A stretch of 64,000 bases of DNA from Sambucus nigra (GCA_949130495.1 OX422211.1:539650872-539714871); one strand, 5' to 3'; positions 1 to 9,954 are shown, counted from the first letter of the stretch. The notes: generated by a model from the sequence alone, not told the origin. Numbers and translations are program-made.

Positions 1-233
1 TTGATGAGGAGAATTTCCCTCATCCCAATCTGCGGGTAGTAAGCGGAAAGAGAGGGGACCTCGATAAGGGGCTTCGTCTTAAAGACAACGTTTGGAAGGT
101 TTATTGCGGGTGGCAATGACGTTAGGCAGGGTAAGGATGCTTCACACTTAGGGGTCGGGATGGTCATGGAGGTAAGGATCATCTGGGCCAAAGTGTTTCC
201 CAGTTTAGAAAAAGGGGTCGAGGTCGAGAGGAC
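1..233 (+). other. Degraded gag-side internal sequence of element 1
   Basis: No domain could be recognised here. By position, just upstream of the zinc-knuckle scrap, this should be the end of gag, but stops occur in all three + frames. Confidence 0.4.
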
Positions 234-437
234 ATGAAGGGACGGTGCTTCCTAGATGGGGAGACGGGTCACTACTATTTGGAGTGTCCTCGATTGGTTG
301 GGGGTCAGTTGCTAGGGCTCCGCAACAGCCGCGTGTTCAGTTCCTACCTCAGGTACCTGATCCGGTTGTTCCCATGCAGCAGGGATAACTACTGTATGGA
401 AGAGTTTGATAAATTCGGGAGGTTATACTCCCTCTAG
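234..437 (+). pseudogene. gag remnant with degenerate CCHC zinc knuckle
   Basis: A short open stretch holds a decayed retroviral-type zinc knuckle at 246-290, reading CFLDGETGHYYLECP. Spacing fits C-x2-C-x4-H-x4-C, with the first Cys, the His and the last Cys kept, but the second Cys is replaced by Asp. In intact Ty3/gypsy elements this motif sits at the end of gag and binds the element RNA during packaging; with one ligand lost it would not hold zinc normally. The retropepsin scrap follows about 200 bp downstream, as expected for gag-pol. The ATG at 234 is incidental, because the real gag start would lie left of the window. It is a fossil, not a functional gene. Confidence 0.62.
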
Positions 438-479
438 CTTTGTTAGCATTACCTACTATTATGGGTAAGTTTTATTTCG

Positions 480-745
480 AAGGTACTTGAGTTACGTGTT
501 ATTCGATGCGGGTGTTACGCGCTCATTTGTTTTATAAGCTCTTCTCAGGCTACAGATTTGATAAAATCTGCTGAGAGTATTTTTACTATTGTTGAGTTTT
601 CTACGAGTGATGGTTCGCTCAATTCCTTGTTTGTATATACATAGGGGTTTATTATGGTACTTTGTGCTTTGAGGCCGATTTACCCGTCCTTGACATGGTC
701 GGGTATGATGTGATTGATATGCTTTCTCTCCATAACCGACAAAGT
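480..745 (+). pseudogene. Aspartic protease (retropepsin) remnant
   Basis: Two separated motifs mark the pol protease. At 496-531 the sequence reads VLFDAGVTRSFV, the plant Ty3/gypsy active-site motif (usually L-F-D-[ST]-G-A-[ST]-x-S-F); it keeps the catalytic Asp but has Ala in place of the next Ser or Thr. At about 671-730 in the same sense it reads ADLPVLDMVGYDVIDML, corresponding to the segment before the usual G-M-D-W-L motif, which is partly deleted. The region between them contains stops. The normal role is cleavage of the Gag-Pol polyprotein. The reading breaks into a repeated non-coding module at about 729, so reverse transcriptase does not follow as it should. Confidence 0.65.
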
Positions 746-848
746 CGAGTAGTAGCGTATAGGAGGGGTTCCTTGTTTGGATTCCGCTTTTGCGGGACGC
801 TCCACGCGTGAACCTTGACGATGTTGGAAGGGGAGAGATGATGTTCTT
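729..848 (+). repeat. Internal module, copy A (element 1)
   Basis: First of two diverged copies in element 1 of a module with the core GGGTTCCTTGTTTGGATT, followed by a GC-rich block and GGAGAGATG. The other copy is at 1201-1288. Three related copies occur on the - strand of element 2. It lies directly after the protease scrap, where the reverse transcriptase should begin. Function unknown. Confidence 0.75.
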
Positions 849-1200
849 ACCTCTTTTAGTTGATTTTATTTTATTTTGTTTTACTTTCTTTTTACTTTTA
901 TTTTTGTTGGTTGTAAGGTTTAGCTGAGAATCACGTAGAAGAGTGATTAATGGCTATTAAAGTGCAATTAGAAGCACTGTATATAGTTCTCTCCTCTAAA
1001 CGATGCGAGGGAGACTGGGTTGCGAAGTTGGATTTAGACTTCGGGTTATGCCTTGATAAGAAGGCTATCTAAAATGATATATATGTATAAGGCTTTATGA
1101 AAAGTGAATACTTGATTTGTAAAATCTTTAGTTATTTGATTGGTATTGTAAATAGGTAGAATCTTTTCGGTCCCGAACATGTGTCTTAGACCTGTATATC
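849..1200 (+). other. Spacer between internal modules of element 1
   Basis: T-rich non-coding sequence. It matches the spacer between the second and third modules of element 2 (both contain a stretch ending GAATCACGTAGAAGAGTGATTA). No reverse transcriptase motif such as Y-x-D-D was found on either strand. Confidence 0.55.
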
Positions 1201-1288
1201 TTGATGACCGACAACGCGAGGTAGTAGTGTAACGGGAGGGTTCCTTGTTTGGATTTCGCTTCGGCGAGACGTCCCACGCACGAAACCG
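1201..1288 (+). repeat. Internal module, copy B (element 1)
   Basis: Second copy of the module at 729-848, sharing GGGTTCCTTGTTTGGATT and the following GC-rich block. It pairs best with the copy at 21638-21724 (- strand) in element 2, including the downstream flank with CACTAGGGATATA. Confidence 0.75.
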
Positions 1289-1660
1289 AACAAATTTCGG
1301 GAGTTGAGAAAGGTCTGGGGCACTAGGGATATACTTAGTATTAAACGTATACGACTTAGATAGGATTCAGTATAGGTAGGTAGACTTTAGGATTGTTTGG
1401 ATGTAAGGCCTTTGGTATGTGACTTTAGTTTAGGAGGGATGTCAGGAGTTGACTACGAACCGATTGTGTGTTAGATCCATAAGAGATTGATTTCCTAGTA
1501 ACGAGAAGTAGGAGATTTCGAGAAGTTTTTCTTGGTTGGGACAAAGGAGATGAGGCCACTTGTAGTTAGAGTATTAAGATGGCGCCTAGCTTTCGGAGAG
1601 AGATAGGTGGATTGACTTTCACTTCTGAGCCCATGTAGTTAAGCTCGAGGGTGGATTCGA
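1289..1660 (+). other. Unrecognised internal sequence of element 1
   Basis: This aligns by eye with 21240-21637 of element 2 (- strand), so it is ancestral to the family. No protein domain could be read in any + frame. By position it may be the last, very decayed part of reverse transcriptase. Confidence 0.4.
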
Positions 1661-1664
1661 TGGA

Positions 1665-1830
1665 TAAACCTCTGCCAGGATGGGGAGCGATAATGCTGGA
1701 GAATAGATATATTGTTTATGCACCTCATAAATCTATACTTGTTGGGAGTATTATCCCATGTTTGAATTAAAATCCATAGTGGGGTGATCGCCGTATAGGA
1801 AGGGAGATGCTACTTCTTGGGCAGAATTTA
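1665..1830 (+). pseudogene. RNase H remnant of pol
   Basis: One frame at about 1670-1735 reads GWGAIMLENRYIVYAPHKS, which follows the Ty3/gypsy RNase H pattern G-x-G-x-V-L-x-Q-x-x-x-V-I-A-Y-A-S. A second scrap at about 1748-1825 resembles the Y-P-x-x-x-L-E-L...W-R-x-Y-L-x-G segment, with frameshifts and a stop. The same two scraps can be read on the - strand of element 2 at 21095-21235 (there LIVYASHK). In an intact element this domain degrades the RNA strand of RNA:DNA hybrids during reverse transcription. It is badly broken, and the identification rests on short motifs in the correct order between the protease and integrase scraps. Confidence 0.5.
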
Positions 1831-1937
1831 GTCTTTCGTGCGAACAACACTTTATTGCAAGATGTCGTAGGAGAGATAGGGGTGGTTAAGACCACATATA
1901 CAAGTTGTTAATTTGGGAAACAAAACTCTGCTCTTAT

Positions 1938-2445
1938 GACCTTGAGGGTGGGGTGCGTTTCCATAAGAGAATTTGTGTCCCAGATGAGAAGGACTTGAGA
2001 AAGGCAAATATGGTGGAATCTCATGGTTCTAAGTTTACGGTTCAGCCGGGTAACGACGAAATGTATCAAGAGATGCGCCGCTAATAGTAGTGGCCGGGCA
2101 TGGAAAGGTTGTTGGACCGCATGGGGTGCCCTTGATTTTAGTTTCCGACTGAAATAGAATGTTCTTTTCCCATTTGTGGAAAGTTTCCAAGCCATGGGAA
2201 TCGAATTATGGTTAAGTACTTCTTATCATTTTTTTTCCACAGATGGCCAGTCAGAAGGGGTAAACCATATGTTGGGGCATATACTCCTTATGTGCGTGCT
2301 TGACTTCAAGTATAGTCTGGAACGGTGTCTTCCACTGGTCGAATTCGATTATTATAATCTATATCGATTCACTATTGGGATGGCGACTTATAAAGCCTTG
2401 TATCGTGGGCCTTGTGGATCTCCCACTTGTTGGTTAGAGGTGTGA
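1938..2445 (+). pseudogene. Integrase remnant (zinc-binding domain and catalytic core)
   Basis: From 1938 a frame reads through GGVRFHKRICVPDEKDL and then SKFTVQPGNDEMYQ and WPGM, the plant Ty3/gypsy integrase HHCC zinc-binding region; one His is replaced by Gln, and three stops occur at 2083-2091. The expected start of the catalytic core, with its first Asp, is deleted, and the text jumps to HGVPLILVSD at about 2121. A stop and a frameshift near 2179 follow. From 2176 the frame is open to 2445 and matches the second half of the core (FSTDGQSEG, LPLVEFDYYN, YKALYRGPC). Integrase inserts the cDNA into the chromosome; this copy is inactive. Confidence 0.82.
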
Positions 2446-3004
2446 GATGATAAGTCTCTCGGACCTGGACTAATCCGAGGTACTTATTCGAAAATTGAAC
2501 TCATTCGGAATCGCATTTGTATAACCAAGATCGACGAAAGAGTTATGTCAATGCGGGGAGAAGGCATGTGGAGATTGAGGTCGATAGACCAAGTGTTGGT
2601 GCGAGTATCGCCTATGTATGGCATTAAGCATTTGGAGTAGAAGGAAAACTTGCACCGCGTTACGTTAGACCTTTCCTATATATGTTAAGGTGGGTCCGGT
2701 AGCTTATCAACTTGCTCTACTAAAATATTTGCAGCAAGTTCATGATGTGATCCATATCTCCTCTGTAAGGTAGTACGAGGGATGTGATGGTGCCTTTAGG
2801 CACATTTCTTTCGAAGTTTGTGGGATGCAACTTGCCATTCCTTATGAGGAGTAGTCGGTTGCTATTTCAGAGCGTAGTGACCTGCGATAATGATCTCAGG
2901 TAGTACCTTTAGTAAGGTCGCATGGTAGTCACCTTAGTGTCGAGGAATCGACATGGGATCGCGAGGATGACATGCTGGAAAAGTATCCGCATTTCTTCTT
3001 GTGA
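2446..3004 (+). pseudogene. Integrase C-terminus and chromodomain remnant
   Basis: Short pieces follow the usual C-terminal layout of a chromovirus: VLVRVSPMYGIKHLE at about 2597-2640 (normally F-L-R-V-S-P-x-x-G), a diverged piece at 2690-2800, YEE-stop-SVAISERSD at about 2840, and, open to the TGA at 3002-3004, VEESTWDREDDMLEKYPHFF. That last piece is the end of the chromodomain seen in plant Tekay/Del-type elements (E-E-A-T-W-E-x-E-x-x-M-x-x-x-Y-P). Chromodomains on integrase are known to direct insertion into heterochromatin, which fits the satellite surroundings. Stops and frameshifts make it non-functional. Confidence 0.75.
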
Positions 3005-3038
3005 GGTATGCCTGAATTTTGGGGGAAAATTCCCTCCT

Positions 3039-3049
3039 AAGGGGGGGAG
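3039..3049 (+). other. Polypurine tract of element 1
   Basis: AAGGGGGGGAG lies two bases upstream of the 3' LTR start (TGTAACAACCC at 3052). It is the expected primer site for plus-strand DNA synthesis. The preceding sequence (GAATTTTGGGGGAAAATTCC) resembles the matching region of the tandem array. Confidence 0.8.
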
Positions 3050-3523
3050 TGTGTAACAACCCTCACTTTTGATAGCCTATTTTATATTTATTTACTAGGT
3101 GTAGTAATTAATTATAAAATGATGGATGTTGAGTAAATATTAATTTATTACGAAAAAGGTTAATATTTACTGAAATTTGTATGATTACCTGATGAGTAGG
3201 TAAAAATATCCATGTTGTGATTTATTGTGTCATAAGAATTAAATGACATTTTGGTTTAATGAGAAACCGGAACTTAAAATGAGTTATAAAATTTCCAAAT
3301 GATAATTTGGAGGGTGTAGTTAGTCCCGGTAGGTGCGAGACAGTCAAAATAAGTGTCATATTGTATTTTGGCATTTCGGGCATTTTTGACTGGTTATAGC
3401 TTAAATGTGTAGTGCGTACCATTTTATCGCGTATTAGCCACTTAAGTGGGCTTTTCAGATTTAAGCCACGTTTAAGTCCCCAACCCCATTTATTTTCTTC
3501 CATTTCTTTTTCTAATTGAGCCC

Positions 3524-3524
<1 letters not shown>

Positions 3525-3560
<36 letters not shown>
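3525..3560 (+). repeat. (AG)n microsatellite in the LTR
   Basis: About 18 uninterrupted AG dinucleotides. At the same place the element 2 LTRs have only a short CT-rich tract on the + strand, so this copy expanded after the elements separated. Confidence 0.95.
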
Positions 3561-3564
<4 letters not shown>

Positions 3565-3890
3565 GAAAGAAGAGAACTTTGGAGAAAAGGGAGATTGGAG
3601 CTTGGATTGTTGCCTCCACCAAATCAAATCTGAATTTGCAAGATCAAGGCAAGTAACTTACTTGCTATAATGTGATTTAAGTGGATTTATTAGCATGCTT
3701 TGTTGTGGATTGTTATGATTTAGTTTAGTTAGGGTTTTGTTAAATTATTTGGGTATTAATCCTTAGAAAGGGATTTTGGATGATAAATGTTCTTGATGAT
3801 GGTACTTAGACATATTGTGGTGTATTAGTTCCATTGAATGTTATGGTTTTGGTTGTTGGAAGAAGAAAGAGGGAGGCTAGGTCTGTTATG

Positions 3891-4076
3891 GCCGGTCGAC
3901 CGCGGTTACCAGACCGGTCGACCGGGCCTTCGGAGGAGGGCACACTGCTTTCTTTCAAAGGCATGAAATTGAGGGCGCGGTCGACCGGCTCGTCCGAATT
4001 GGACTTTCTGCTTTTCTGCTAAGGCAAAAATTTGAGACGCGGTCGACCGCGGTCTTGGGACCGGTCGACCGGTCCC
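3891..4076. repeat. Cluster of GGTCGACC palindromes (element 1 LTR)
   Basis: Five copies of the palindrome GGTCGACC sit within 190 bp, several extended to CCGGTCGACCGG and joined to CCGCGG blocks. The surroundings are AT-rich, so this is a sharp GC island. The element 2 LTRs have the same cluster. Confidence 0.9.
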
Positions 4077-4989
4077 CTGTTTTCTCACCTAACTTCCTAC
4101 TTTTGTCTTTAAACTCTTTTCTTCCCATAGGGACTTAGGACCTTTCTTGAATGAAGTAAACCTTGACTTTTAGAGTCCTAGTGGAGTTGGTTGGTGCCCT
4201 AGTGTTGAATGGGTTTCACTTGGGGTTAAGTTCGGGGGAAAGGGTTGTCTTAAGTGATGTTGAGGCATCACTTCTCTTTGTGCATCTTAATAAGTGGATG
4301 GGGGTTAGATGCCCTAACTTGGAGACTTAGGGGCTTATCAAAGTTAGATGAACTTTGAGGATTAATAGGATCATAATGATCATTTGGAGAGTTGTTGGGA
4401 CTGGTATATTGAGGAATATTAATTAAAATATTCGATGGGAATTAGGTTCGAATAAAATGAACCCAATTGGTTTAAGGATGATAGATTTCTCTATTATGGA
4501 CCCGAACTATGTAAATTTTGATGGCTCAAATAAAATGAACCCGGTTGTTTAATTACGCTAGGTTCGAATAAAAGGACCAAACACATGGATATTGAAAATG
4601 GAAACTTGGAAATGAAAATGAGATAAAATATGGTAAATGCTAATTTACTTAAACACACCTCTCTAAATGACATCATAAGGGAAGTTCGCGCGCTTGGTGA
4701 TGCCCCCTGGCTAGTGAATGAAGGGTGGATATAGTCCTAGGCCATATGCGGGGTTTTGTATATTTTCTGCACTGGTTAGGGGATTCCGGGTGTGGTCCTG
4801 ACTTTCCAGCAGGCATATGGCAGCTTCCCGACGTTGCATTATGATCCCAGGTTGTCTTGTATAGATAGGCCTTGGAAGATGATGGTCATTTAGGGGCGCG
4901 CCCAGTGGGGAAACTCGGAGGGGCGGTCTTAGAATCGTTATGTGTATATGAATATAACTTTTCTGCATCAAGTGGGACTTGATGGATAT

Positions 4990-5065
4990 ATGCCATAAAG
5001 AGCATGATACGTGCCATAAAGAGCACGGGAAATGCGATTAATAAGATATGTGCCATAAAGAGCAC
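4990..5065. repeat. Three 16-bp dyads, RTGCCATAAAGAGCAY (element 1 LTR)
   Basis: Copies are at 4990-5005 (ATGC...GCAT), 5011-5026 (GTGC...GCAC) and 5050-5065 (GTGC...GCAC). The four-base arms pair with each other in all three, and the A/T to G/C change is made on both sides. Related copies occur in element 2 LTRs. Confidence 0.85.
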
Positions 5066-5967
5066 TTGATATTAATGATATTCCTATTAAGGAATGGAAA
5101 GATGTTATGGTAAGATAGTTAACTTTGGAAGTTAATAAAATGAAAGGAAATTATACCTTCTTATTGTAAACCAAAAATATGGCTTTTAATTCCTATTAAG
5201 GAATGTAAGAAGGATATGGTAATTGGATTAATGAGTAAAGGTTTTAAATTTATATTACTTGCTTTTCTTTCTTTTATGTAGGCATTGCATTTTCCATTTT
5301 TCATTTCATAATTAGTTGAAATGTCATTGTCATATTATCATCCTTATTTATGCATAACTGTTCATTTCTATCATGCTTTTATTTCTTCTGGTAATCATAT
5401 AGAACCCGACCCTGACCGGTTTACTTTCCTTGCTGCATATATGATTGTATCTGCTCAGGTGCTCCACCGCAAGGACGCCCGTTTTGGTGTTCCCTTCCTT
5501 TGCCTTTGTCGAGCTGTAAGATTTTGCGGGTTATTACAGGACGTTGTATTAGACGCTTTCATTCTTGTTATTCTAGATAAGTCCGGGATGTAACTCGGGC
5601 GAGTGGCCCAAACTTTAATATTTGATTAATGAATGTCTTTCATAAGATATTATATTGTTGTACGATGTTCTTTGTAGCTGTGGACCGACAGCTTATTCGG
5701 TCCATTTGTTTACTATCGTTTTAGTGGTAATATATATATTCTTGGGGAATCACACTTGTTTATCAGATCGGGTTGTTTAAAATTAGTTTTCTTAACTGCT
5801 TATTTAAAATTTTACACATTTTGGCAACCCGTTTTCTGATATATTGGGTGGTTTTCCCGTATATTCAGTTCATTTTGTTGATGCTGAGGATGATATCTGT
5901 CCATGATTCCTGTTACGATTGAGTATCGGGCTGGCCACCCCTTATCTCGGATCTCGGGTTGTCACAG

Positions 5968-6223
5968 TATTTAAGTCATCAATTATTCTCACAACGTGAT
6001 TAGTCACTCGCGTCCTAATCCACAAATATTATTTGGTTCCAATCACACTTCTATATTTTACTCCGCAATATATCCCAAATATCCGTTAATACAAATATTT
6101 AAGCCGTCACTTGTTCTCACATCGTAATAGTCACTCACGTCCTAATCCACAATTATCATTTGATTCAAATCACACTTCTATGTTTTACTCCTCAATATAT
6201 CCCAAATATCCTAACTATATCAA
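5968..6223. repeat. Tandem duplication, two ~128-bp copies
   Basis: 5968-6095 and 6096-6223 are diverged copies of the same sequence. Both begin TATTTAAG and contain GTCCTAATCCACAA and CAATATATCCCAAATATCC. It lies inside the element 3 fragment. Confidence 0.85.
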
Positions 6224-6323
6224 ATAGTTAACAAGGGAAGGTTATCTCTACAATTAAATATGGTTACGGGACACTAGAAATCAAATCAGGCCAAAAAGGC
6301 CAATCTGTCAACTCGTTAGAAGT

Positions 6324-6438
6324 CTCGTTCGAACGAGAGTTCGTTCGAACGAAAGGGGCATCTAACGAACATCCAACTCGTTAGAAGGCAAACTGTCACC
6401 TCATTAGAAGCTCGTTCGAACGAGCTCGTTCGAATGAC
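6324..6438. repeat. Cluster of TTCGAACGA palindromes (element 3 LTR)
   Basis: CTCGTTCGAACGAG at 6324-6337, TTCGTTCGAACGAA at 6340-6353, CTCGTTCGAACGAG at 6411-6424, and an imperfect copy at 6425-6438. It resembles in form, not in sequence, the GGTCGACC clusters of elements 1 and 2. Confidence 0.88.
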
Positions 6439-7544
6439 CTGGGCAGGTCTTCTAACGAGATGCCAGTTTCGAGCCCAGAATTTCTAAATCGTTTTTCCTC
6501 AAATTTTCTCTTCTCAAAACTCATCCAAAAATTATCCCAACAGTGTTTTAATGTTCCTAATCATTCCTAAACATACTTAGGTCGTATCTCAACATATTTA
6601 GGGGTTAAATCTTCCTAAACAACATGAAATTATCATCAATCCCCAATTTTCCCAAAACCATATGAGTATGAACCCTAGGAATTTAAAGTCATCAATTCCC
6701 ATAAATAAATCCATTTTTGCATCATAAAAGTCATATTTCTTTTAGTATAATCACCCAATAACAAATCTACATGCAATACCTATATCACAACCTGAATTTA
6801 CAACTCCAATTTCATGGGTTTTTATAAATCTCCCAAAACAATGCAATTTTATAGATTTCTAAGCATGGAAGAAACATTCGCTTGAAATTAACGTAATTAA
6901 ACCACTTGCCTCATATTGTTCTCTGAATTAGATGTTGGATGTTGGATGTTGCTCTCTTTTCCTCTACAATTTCTCCCAAGGTTGAAGGTTGAAGATGATG
7001 GTTATGGGTTTTCTCTTTTGGGAACCTCTCCTAACTTCTCCTATAACTCCCGTAGCCCTCTAATTAGTTAAGTGCTGGTAATGGGTTAGTGGGCTCCTAA
7101 ATACCCTATTTTTAATTCCCAAAATTCGATGATCAAAATTCCCCAAATTCCAAAATTACCAAAATACCCTTTTAAGTTGCCGGTGTGGCCCAAAAATGCC
7201 ACGAGACCCAAACTAAACCCCCGGCTAGTGTTTTCTGACTATTTCGACCCTTCCGGACACGTTGGCGCACTAAAAATGACCATACGGTTGATAAAAATTA
7301 AATTCACTTTTTAATTTAAATAATTACATTCCTGACGCGACTGTCACGCGCGTCCCAACAAAATTTCCCAAATTGCCGCGACAATTTTAATATTTTCAAT
7401 ATTAATATACTACCATATATGCACATTATGATCAAATACCAACTCACATCTCGTTAGTATTTTATCCGGACTAATTCTCAATTAATTCACATTTAATTTA
7501 ATTAATCCCGTAAATAAATATCAATAAAAGTACGGGGTATTACA

Positions 7545-8680
7545 GGCGGGTGCGCAACTTCAGTTCCATATTAAAATCTCAAGACAACATGATCAACACC
7601 AAATATAATACCACATGAATCGAAATTAGATTCCAACAAATATTTCCAGATTTCCAAATGAATTTATCAATTGAAATATGAGTAAAAAATCACAAGAAAA
7701 CGACGAGAATAATACTCACGAGATTTAGGAGCATATTGTGTAAAACCCCATACCTCAAACCACCAAAATAACCAACATGAATCATCACATAATTTCATCC
7801 TAAAAATCTAAGCACACCATCACGTTCTTCTCGCGAAAATAATCAAATCTCGTTCTTGACCAAACTCGAGAAAACACCAAATAAGCCTTTTAATCTAAGG
7901 TTGAAATCTTGAATAAGCTTGGGGCTATGGTTTGTATATGAAAGGGAGTAATTTTAAAGAGCTCTTCTGGTTGAAAAGTTTGAGAAAAAGTGATTTGAAA
8001 AGCCAAGCCACGAATTTGTTGATATATAAAGGATTAAGAGTTTATTAAGAAAAGAGTTCTAATCAGATACAAACACTAAAAAATTTATTCCAGACGATCG
8101 GACCGTTGGAATTGGATAAAATCTTACAAAGAATTAGCTGAAGATGAGAGGAAGCTACAGAAAACAATTCAGCTCGATCGGACCGTTCTATATTTTTAAA
8201 TATTTTTTTTCTAAAGAGTATTGTGTTTTGAGGACTCTTAGAGCGGTTTATGTTTTGAGGACTCTTCTATATAATAAAAATCAATTAAAACTCCATTTTA
8301 ATTCCAATTCCGAAATCGTTTGAAATTCTCATCTTTAAAAATAAAATCCAACATATTTGAGCAATAAAAATAATTTTACCAAAAACTTTATTTTCCTCTA
8401 TATTTTGAAAATATCCCAAAATTACGCGGGTTGTTACACTTCCCCACTAACAATGGAATTTCGCCCTCGAAATTCGCCGAATACCTAACTCTCAAAAATC
8501 AGGCCAACAATCTCCAAAAATAATCTCGTCACCAAAAAATAATTTCCTCACATCTAATCTAGATGCCTAACGCAAAACGATTCTCTAAAATTTCTATCTC
8601 CAAATTCGCGCCACAAAAACGCAATAGACCTAAAACCCAAGACCCGAGGGTTGTCATATACCTGAGCTCTGATACCATTC
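7545..8680 (-). repeat. Array unit 1 (LTR truncated by element 3)
   Basis: LTR part 7545-8438 (about 894 of 1446 bp); internal region 8439-8680 with an intact 12-base primer-binding site (GCTCTGATACCA on the + strand). Left side cut where element 3 begins. Confidence 0.9.
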
Positions 8681-8822
8681 GGTAACACCCTGTCCGCCCG
8701 GGGAGAGCGAACGGAGCGCTACTCAAGAATAAAACTAAACCAATCCACAATATAACAAGGTATAGAGCATCTAAAAATCCCACAACAATAAAAGAGAATC
8801 CACTAATCTCAAATTTCTTCAA
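8559..8822 (-). other. Recurrent 87-codon open frame across the LTR/primer-site junction
   Basis: On the - strand an ATG inside the LTR 3' end opens an 87-codon frame that reads through the LTR end and primer-binding site into the internal region, stopping at a TAG. The same frame is open in most units (10247, 11929, 13617, 15305, 26943, 28623, 30310, 31998, 33685, 37053, 38740, 40427, 42108, 46088, 51141, 52827 and 54515 are the low ends). The product would start MKKFEISGFSFIVVGF, with one hydrophobic stretch. No family is recognised. The 7-bp insertion in the recent block breaks it, so selection is doubtful. Probably a non-coding leader that happens to be open. Confidence 0.3.
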
Positions 8823-8966
8823 ATAAATACCAAGTCTCTCGAATTAAACCAACAATCTAACTATCTCGAAAAAAAATAAATACAAATCTCCAATGCTCCA
8901 TACATCAAAATAATACAGTCTTCTCATCTTGTATTAAAAATCTTTTCAATATAATCCTCGCTAAAA

Positions 8967-9200
8967 TTAGTCTCCATTACGCCCCAAAATCCGCGCTAAC
9001 CTGCCACTAAAAGAAAATATGGGGAAGTACACAATACGACAGGAAAGATGCTCAACACATATTTGCGGCGAATAAAACGTAACAATACGAATACGAATAT
9101 TCAAATCAAAGAGAATCTCATAAGCAATTATATCAATATAATTACTCAACAACACATTAGTCGGGTCACCAGGCCTCACCACCATACCGCGCCTATGCAT
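8967..9200 (-). other. Recurrent 77-codon open frame inside the LTR
   Basis: A second frame that stays open in about 20 units (for example 12337, 14025, 27351, 29031, 30718, 46496, 63395). The product would start MHRRGTVVRPGDP and be rich in Ile, Arg and Phe. Some units lose six bases in the ATACGA repeat and so two residues, without a frameshift. No family recognised. It lies downstream of the TATA-like site in transcription order, so it could be in the leader RNA, but there is no evidence of translation. Confidence 0.28.
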
Positions 9201-9706
9201 TTTTCTAGCATATCCGAAAAAAGGAATATTGGCGTGTGCCCAACTTCAGTGCCATATCAAAATCTCAAGACAACATAATCAACACCAAATATAATACCAC
9301 ATGAATCGAAATTAGATTCCCACAAATATTTCCAGATTTCCAACTGAATTTATCAATTCAAATATGAGTCCAAAATCACAAGAAAACGACGAGAATAATA
9401 CTCGCGAGATTTAGGAGCATATTGTGTAAAACCCCATACCTCAAACCACCAAAAGAACCAACATGAATCATCACATAATTTCATCCTACAAATCTAAGCA
9501 CACCATCACGTTCTTCTCGCGAAAATAATCAAATCTCGTTCTTGACCAAACTCGAGAAAACACCAAATAAGCCTTCTAATCTAAGGTTGAAATCTTGAAT
9601 AAGTTTGGGGCTATGGTTTGTATATGAAAGGGAGTAATTTTAAAGAGCTCTTCTGGTTGAAAAGTTTGAGAAAAAGTGATTTGAAAAACCAAGCCACGAA
9701 TTTGTT

Positions 9707-9719
9707 GATATATAAAGGA
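9707..9719 (-). promoter_or_regulatory. TATA-like box of the array LTR (representative, unit 2)
   Basis: On the - strand CTTTATATATCAA is kept in nearly all units, about 410 bp from the LTR start. It is a plausible RNA polymerase II core promoter, leaving R/U5 and the primer site downstream. An alternative is TTATTATATAG at about 9954-9964. Confidence 0.38.
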
Positions 9720-9780
9720 TTAAGAGTTTGATTAAGAAAAGAGTTCTAATCAGATACACACACTAAAAATTTTATTCCAG

Positions 9781-9875
9781 ACGATCGAACCGTTGGAATT
9801 GGATAAAATTTTACAAAGAATTAGCTGAAGATGAGAGGAAGCTACAGAAAACAATTTATCTCGATCGGACCATTC
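9781..9875. repeat. Paired CGATCGGACCG motifs (representative, unit 2)
   Basis: Two copies about 80 bp apart of CGATCGGACCGTT (here CGATCGAACCGTT at 9782-9794 and CGATCGGACCATT at 9862-9874), each with the palindrome CGATCG. Present in every unit with minor changes. This is the array's counterpart of the palindrome clusters in elements 1-3. Confidence 0.8.
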
Positions 9876-9900
9876 AATATTTTTAAATATTTTTTTTCTA

Positions 9901-9954
9901 GAGAGTATTGTGTTTTGAGGACTCTTAGAGAGTTTTATGTTTTGAGGACTCTTC
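9901..9954. repeat. 27-bp direct repeat in each LTR (representative, unit 2)
   Basis: GAGAGTATTGTGTTTTGAGG and GAGAGTTTTATGTTTTGAGG begin two adjacent 27-bp copies (9901-9927, 9928-9954), both ending ACTCTT plus one base. Seen in all units at the same place, next to the TATATAG-like sequence; possibly an enhancer-like repeat. Confidence 0.85.

Larger units (their letters stand above)
1..5966 (+). mobile_element. Element 1: decayed Ty3/gypsy chromovirus, 3' part (internal region + 3' LTR)
   Basis: This is the right-hand part of an LTR retrotransposon whose 5' LTR lies left of the window. In order, the sequence shows a gag zinc-knuckle scrap, a protease scrap, repeated non-coding modules where reverse transcriptase should be, RNase H and integrase scraps, a chromodomain, a polypurine tract and a 3' LTR. 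The gag-protease-RT-RNaseH-integrase order and the C-terminal chromodomain identify a chromovirus of the Ty3/gypsy superfamily; the wording of the chromodomain tail resembles the Tekay/Del lineage (inference). Many stops and frameshifts mean it cannot make its proteins. It belongs to the same family as element 2, which lies in the opposite orientation. The 5 bases after the LTR are GTATT, but the other target-site copy is outside the window. Confidence 0.88.
3052..5966 (+). repeat. 3' LTR of element 1 (2915 bp)
   Basis: It begins TGTAACAACCC just after the polypurine tract and ends GGGTTGTCACA, giving near-perfect inverted ends with TG...CA. It is homologous along its length to the two LTRs of element 2 on the - strand, for example in the stretch containing GAGACAGTCAAAATAAGTG and the last ~150 bp. 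It contains a GA microsatellite, a palindrome cluster and three 16-bp dyads (separate entries). Short open frames inside it show no protein homology. Confidence 0.88.
5967..7544 (-). mobile_element. Element 3: LTR fragment of another Ty3/gypsy-like family
   Basis: Read on the - strand from 7544, it starts TGTAATACCCCG, a typical plant LTR start. It abuts array sequence at 7545, at a point where the array normally continues without a break. The left side ends exactly where the element 1 LTR ends at 5966, so element 1 probably inserted in or at the edge of it. No LTR end (TG on the + strand) or primer-binding site is visible, so the LTR is probably incomplete. Open frames here (e.g. 7129-7314) show no homology. 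Confidence 0.65.

Noticed and set aside
3834..4088. Overlapping + and - strand frames rich in Arg and Pro across the GGTCGACC cluster
   Set aside because: Palindromic GC-rich DNA reads open on both strands by composition; the region is LTR and not conserved as protein.
8559..8822. Treating the repeated 87- and 77-codon frames as genes
   Set aside because: They lie in LTR and leader sequence, have no recognised homology, are broken in several units, and their openness can come from homogenisation.
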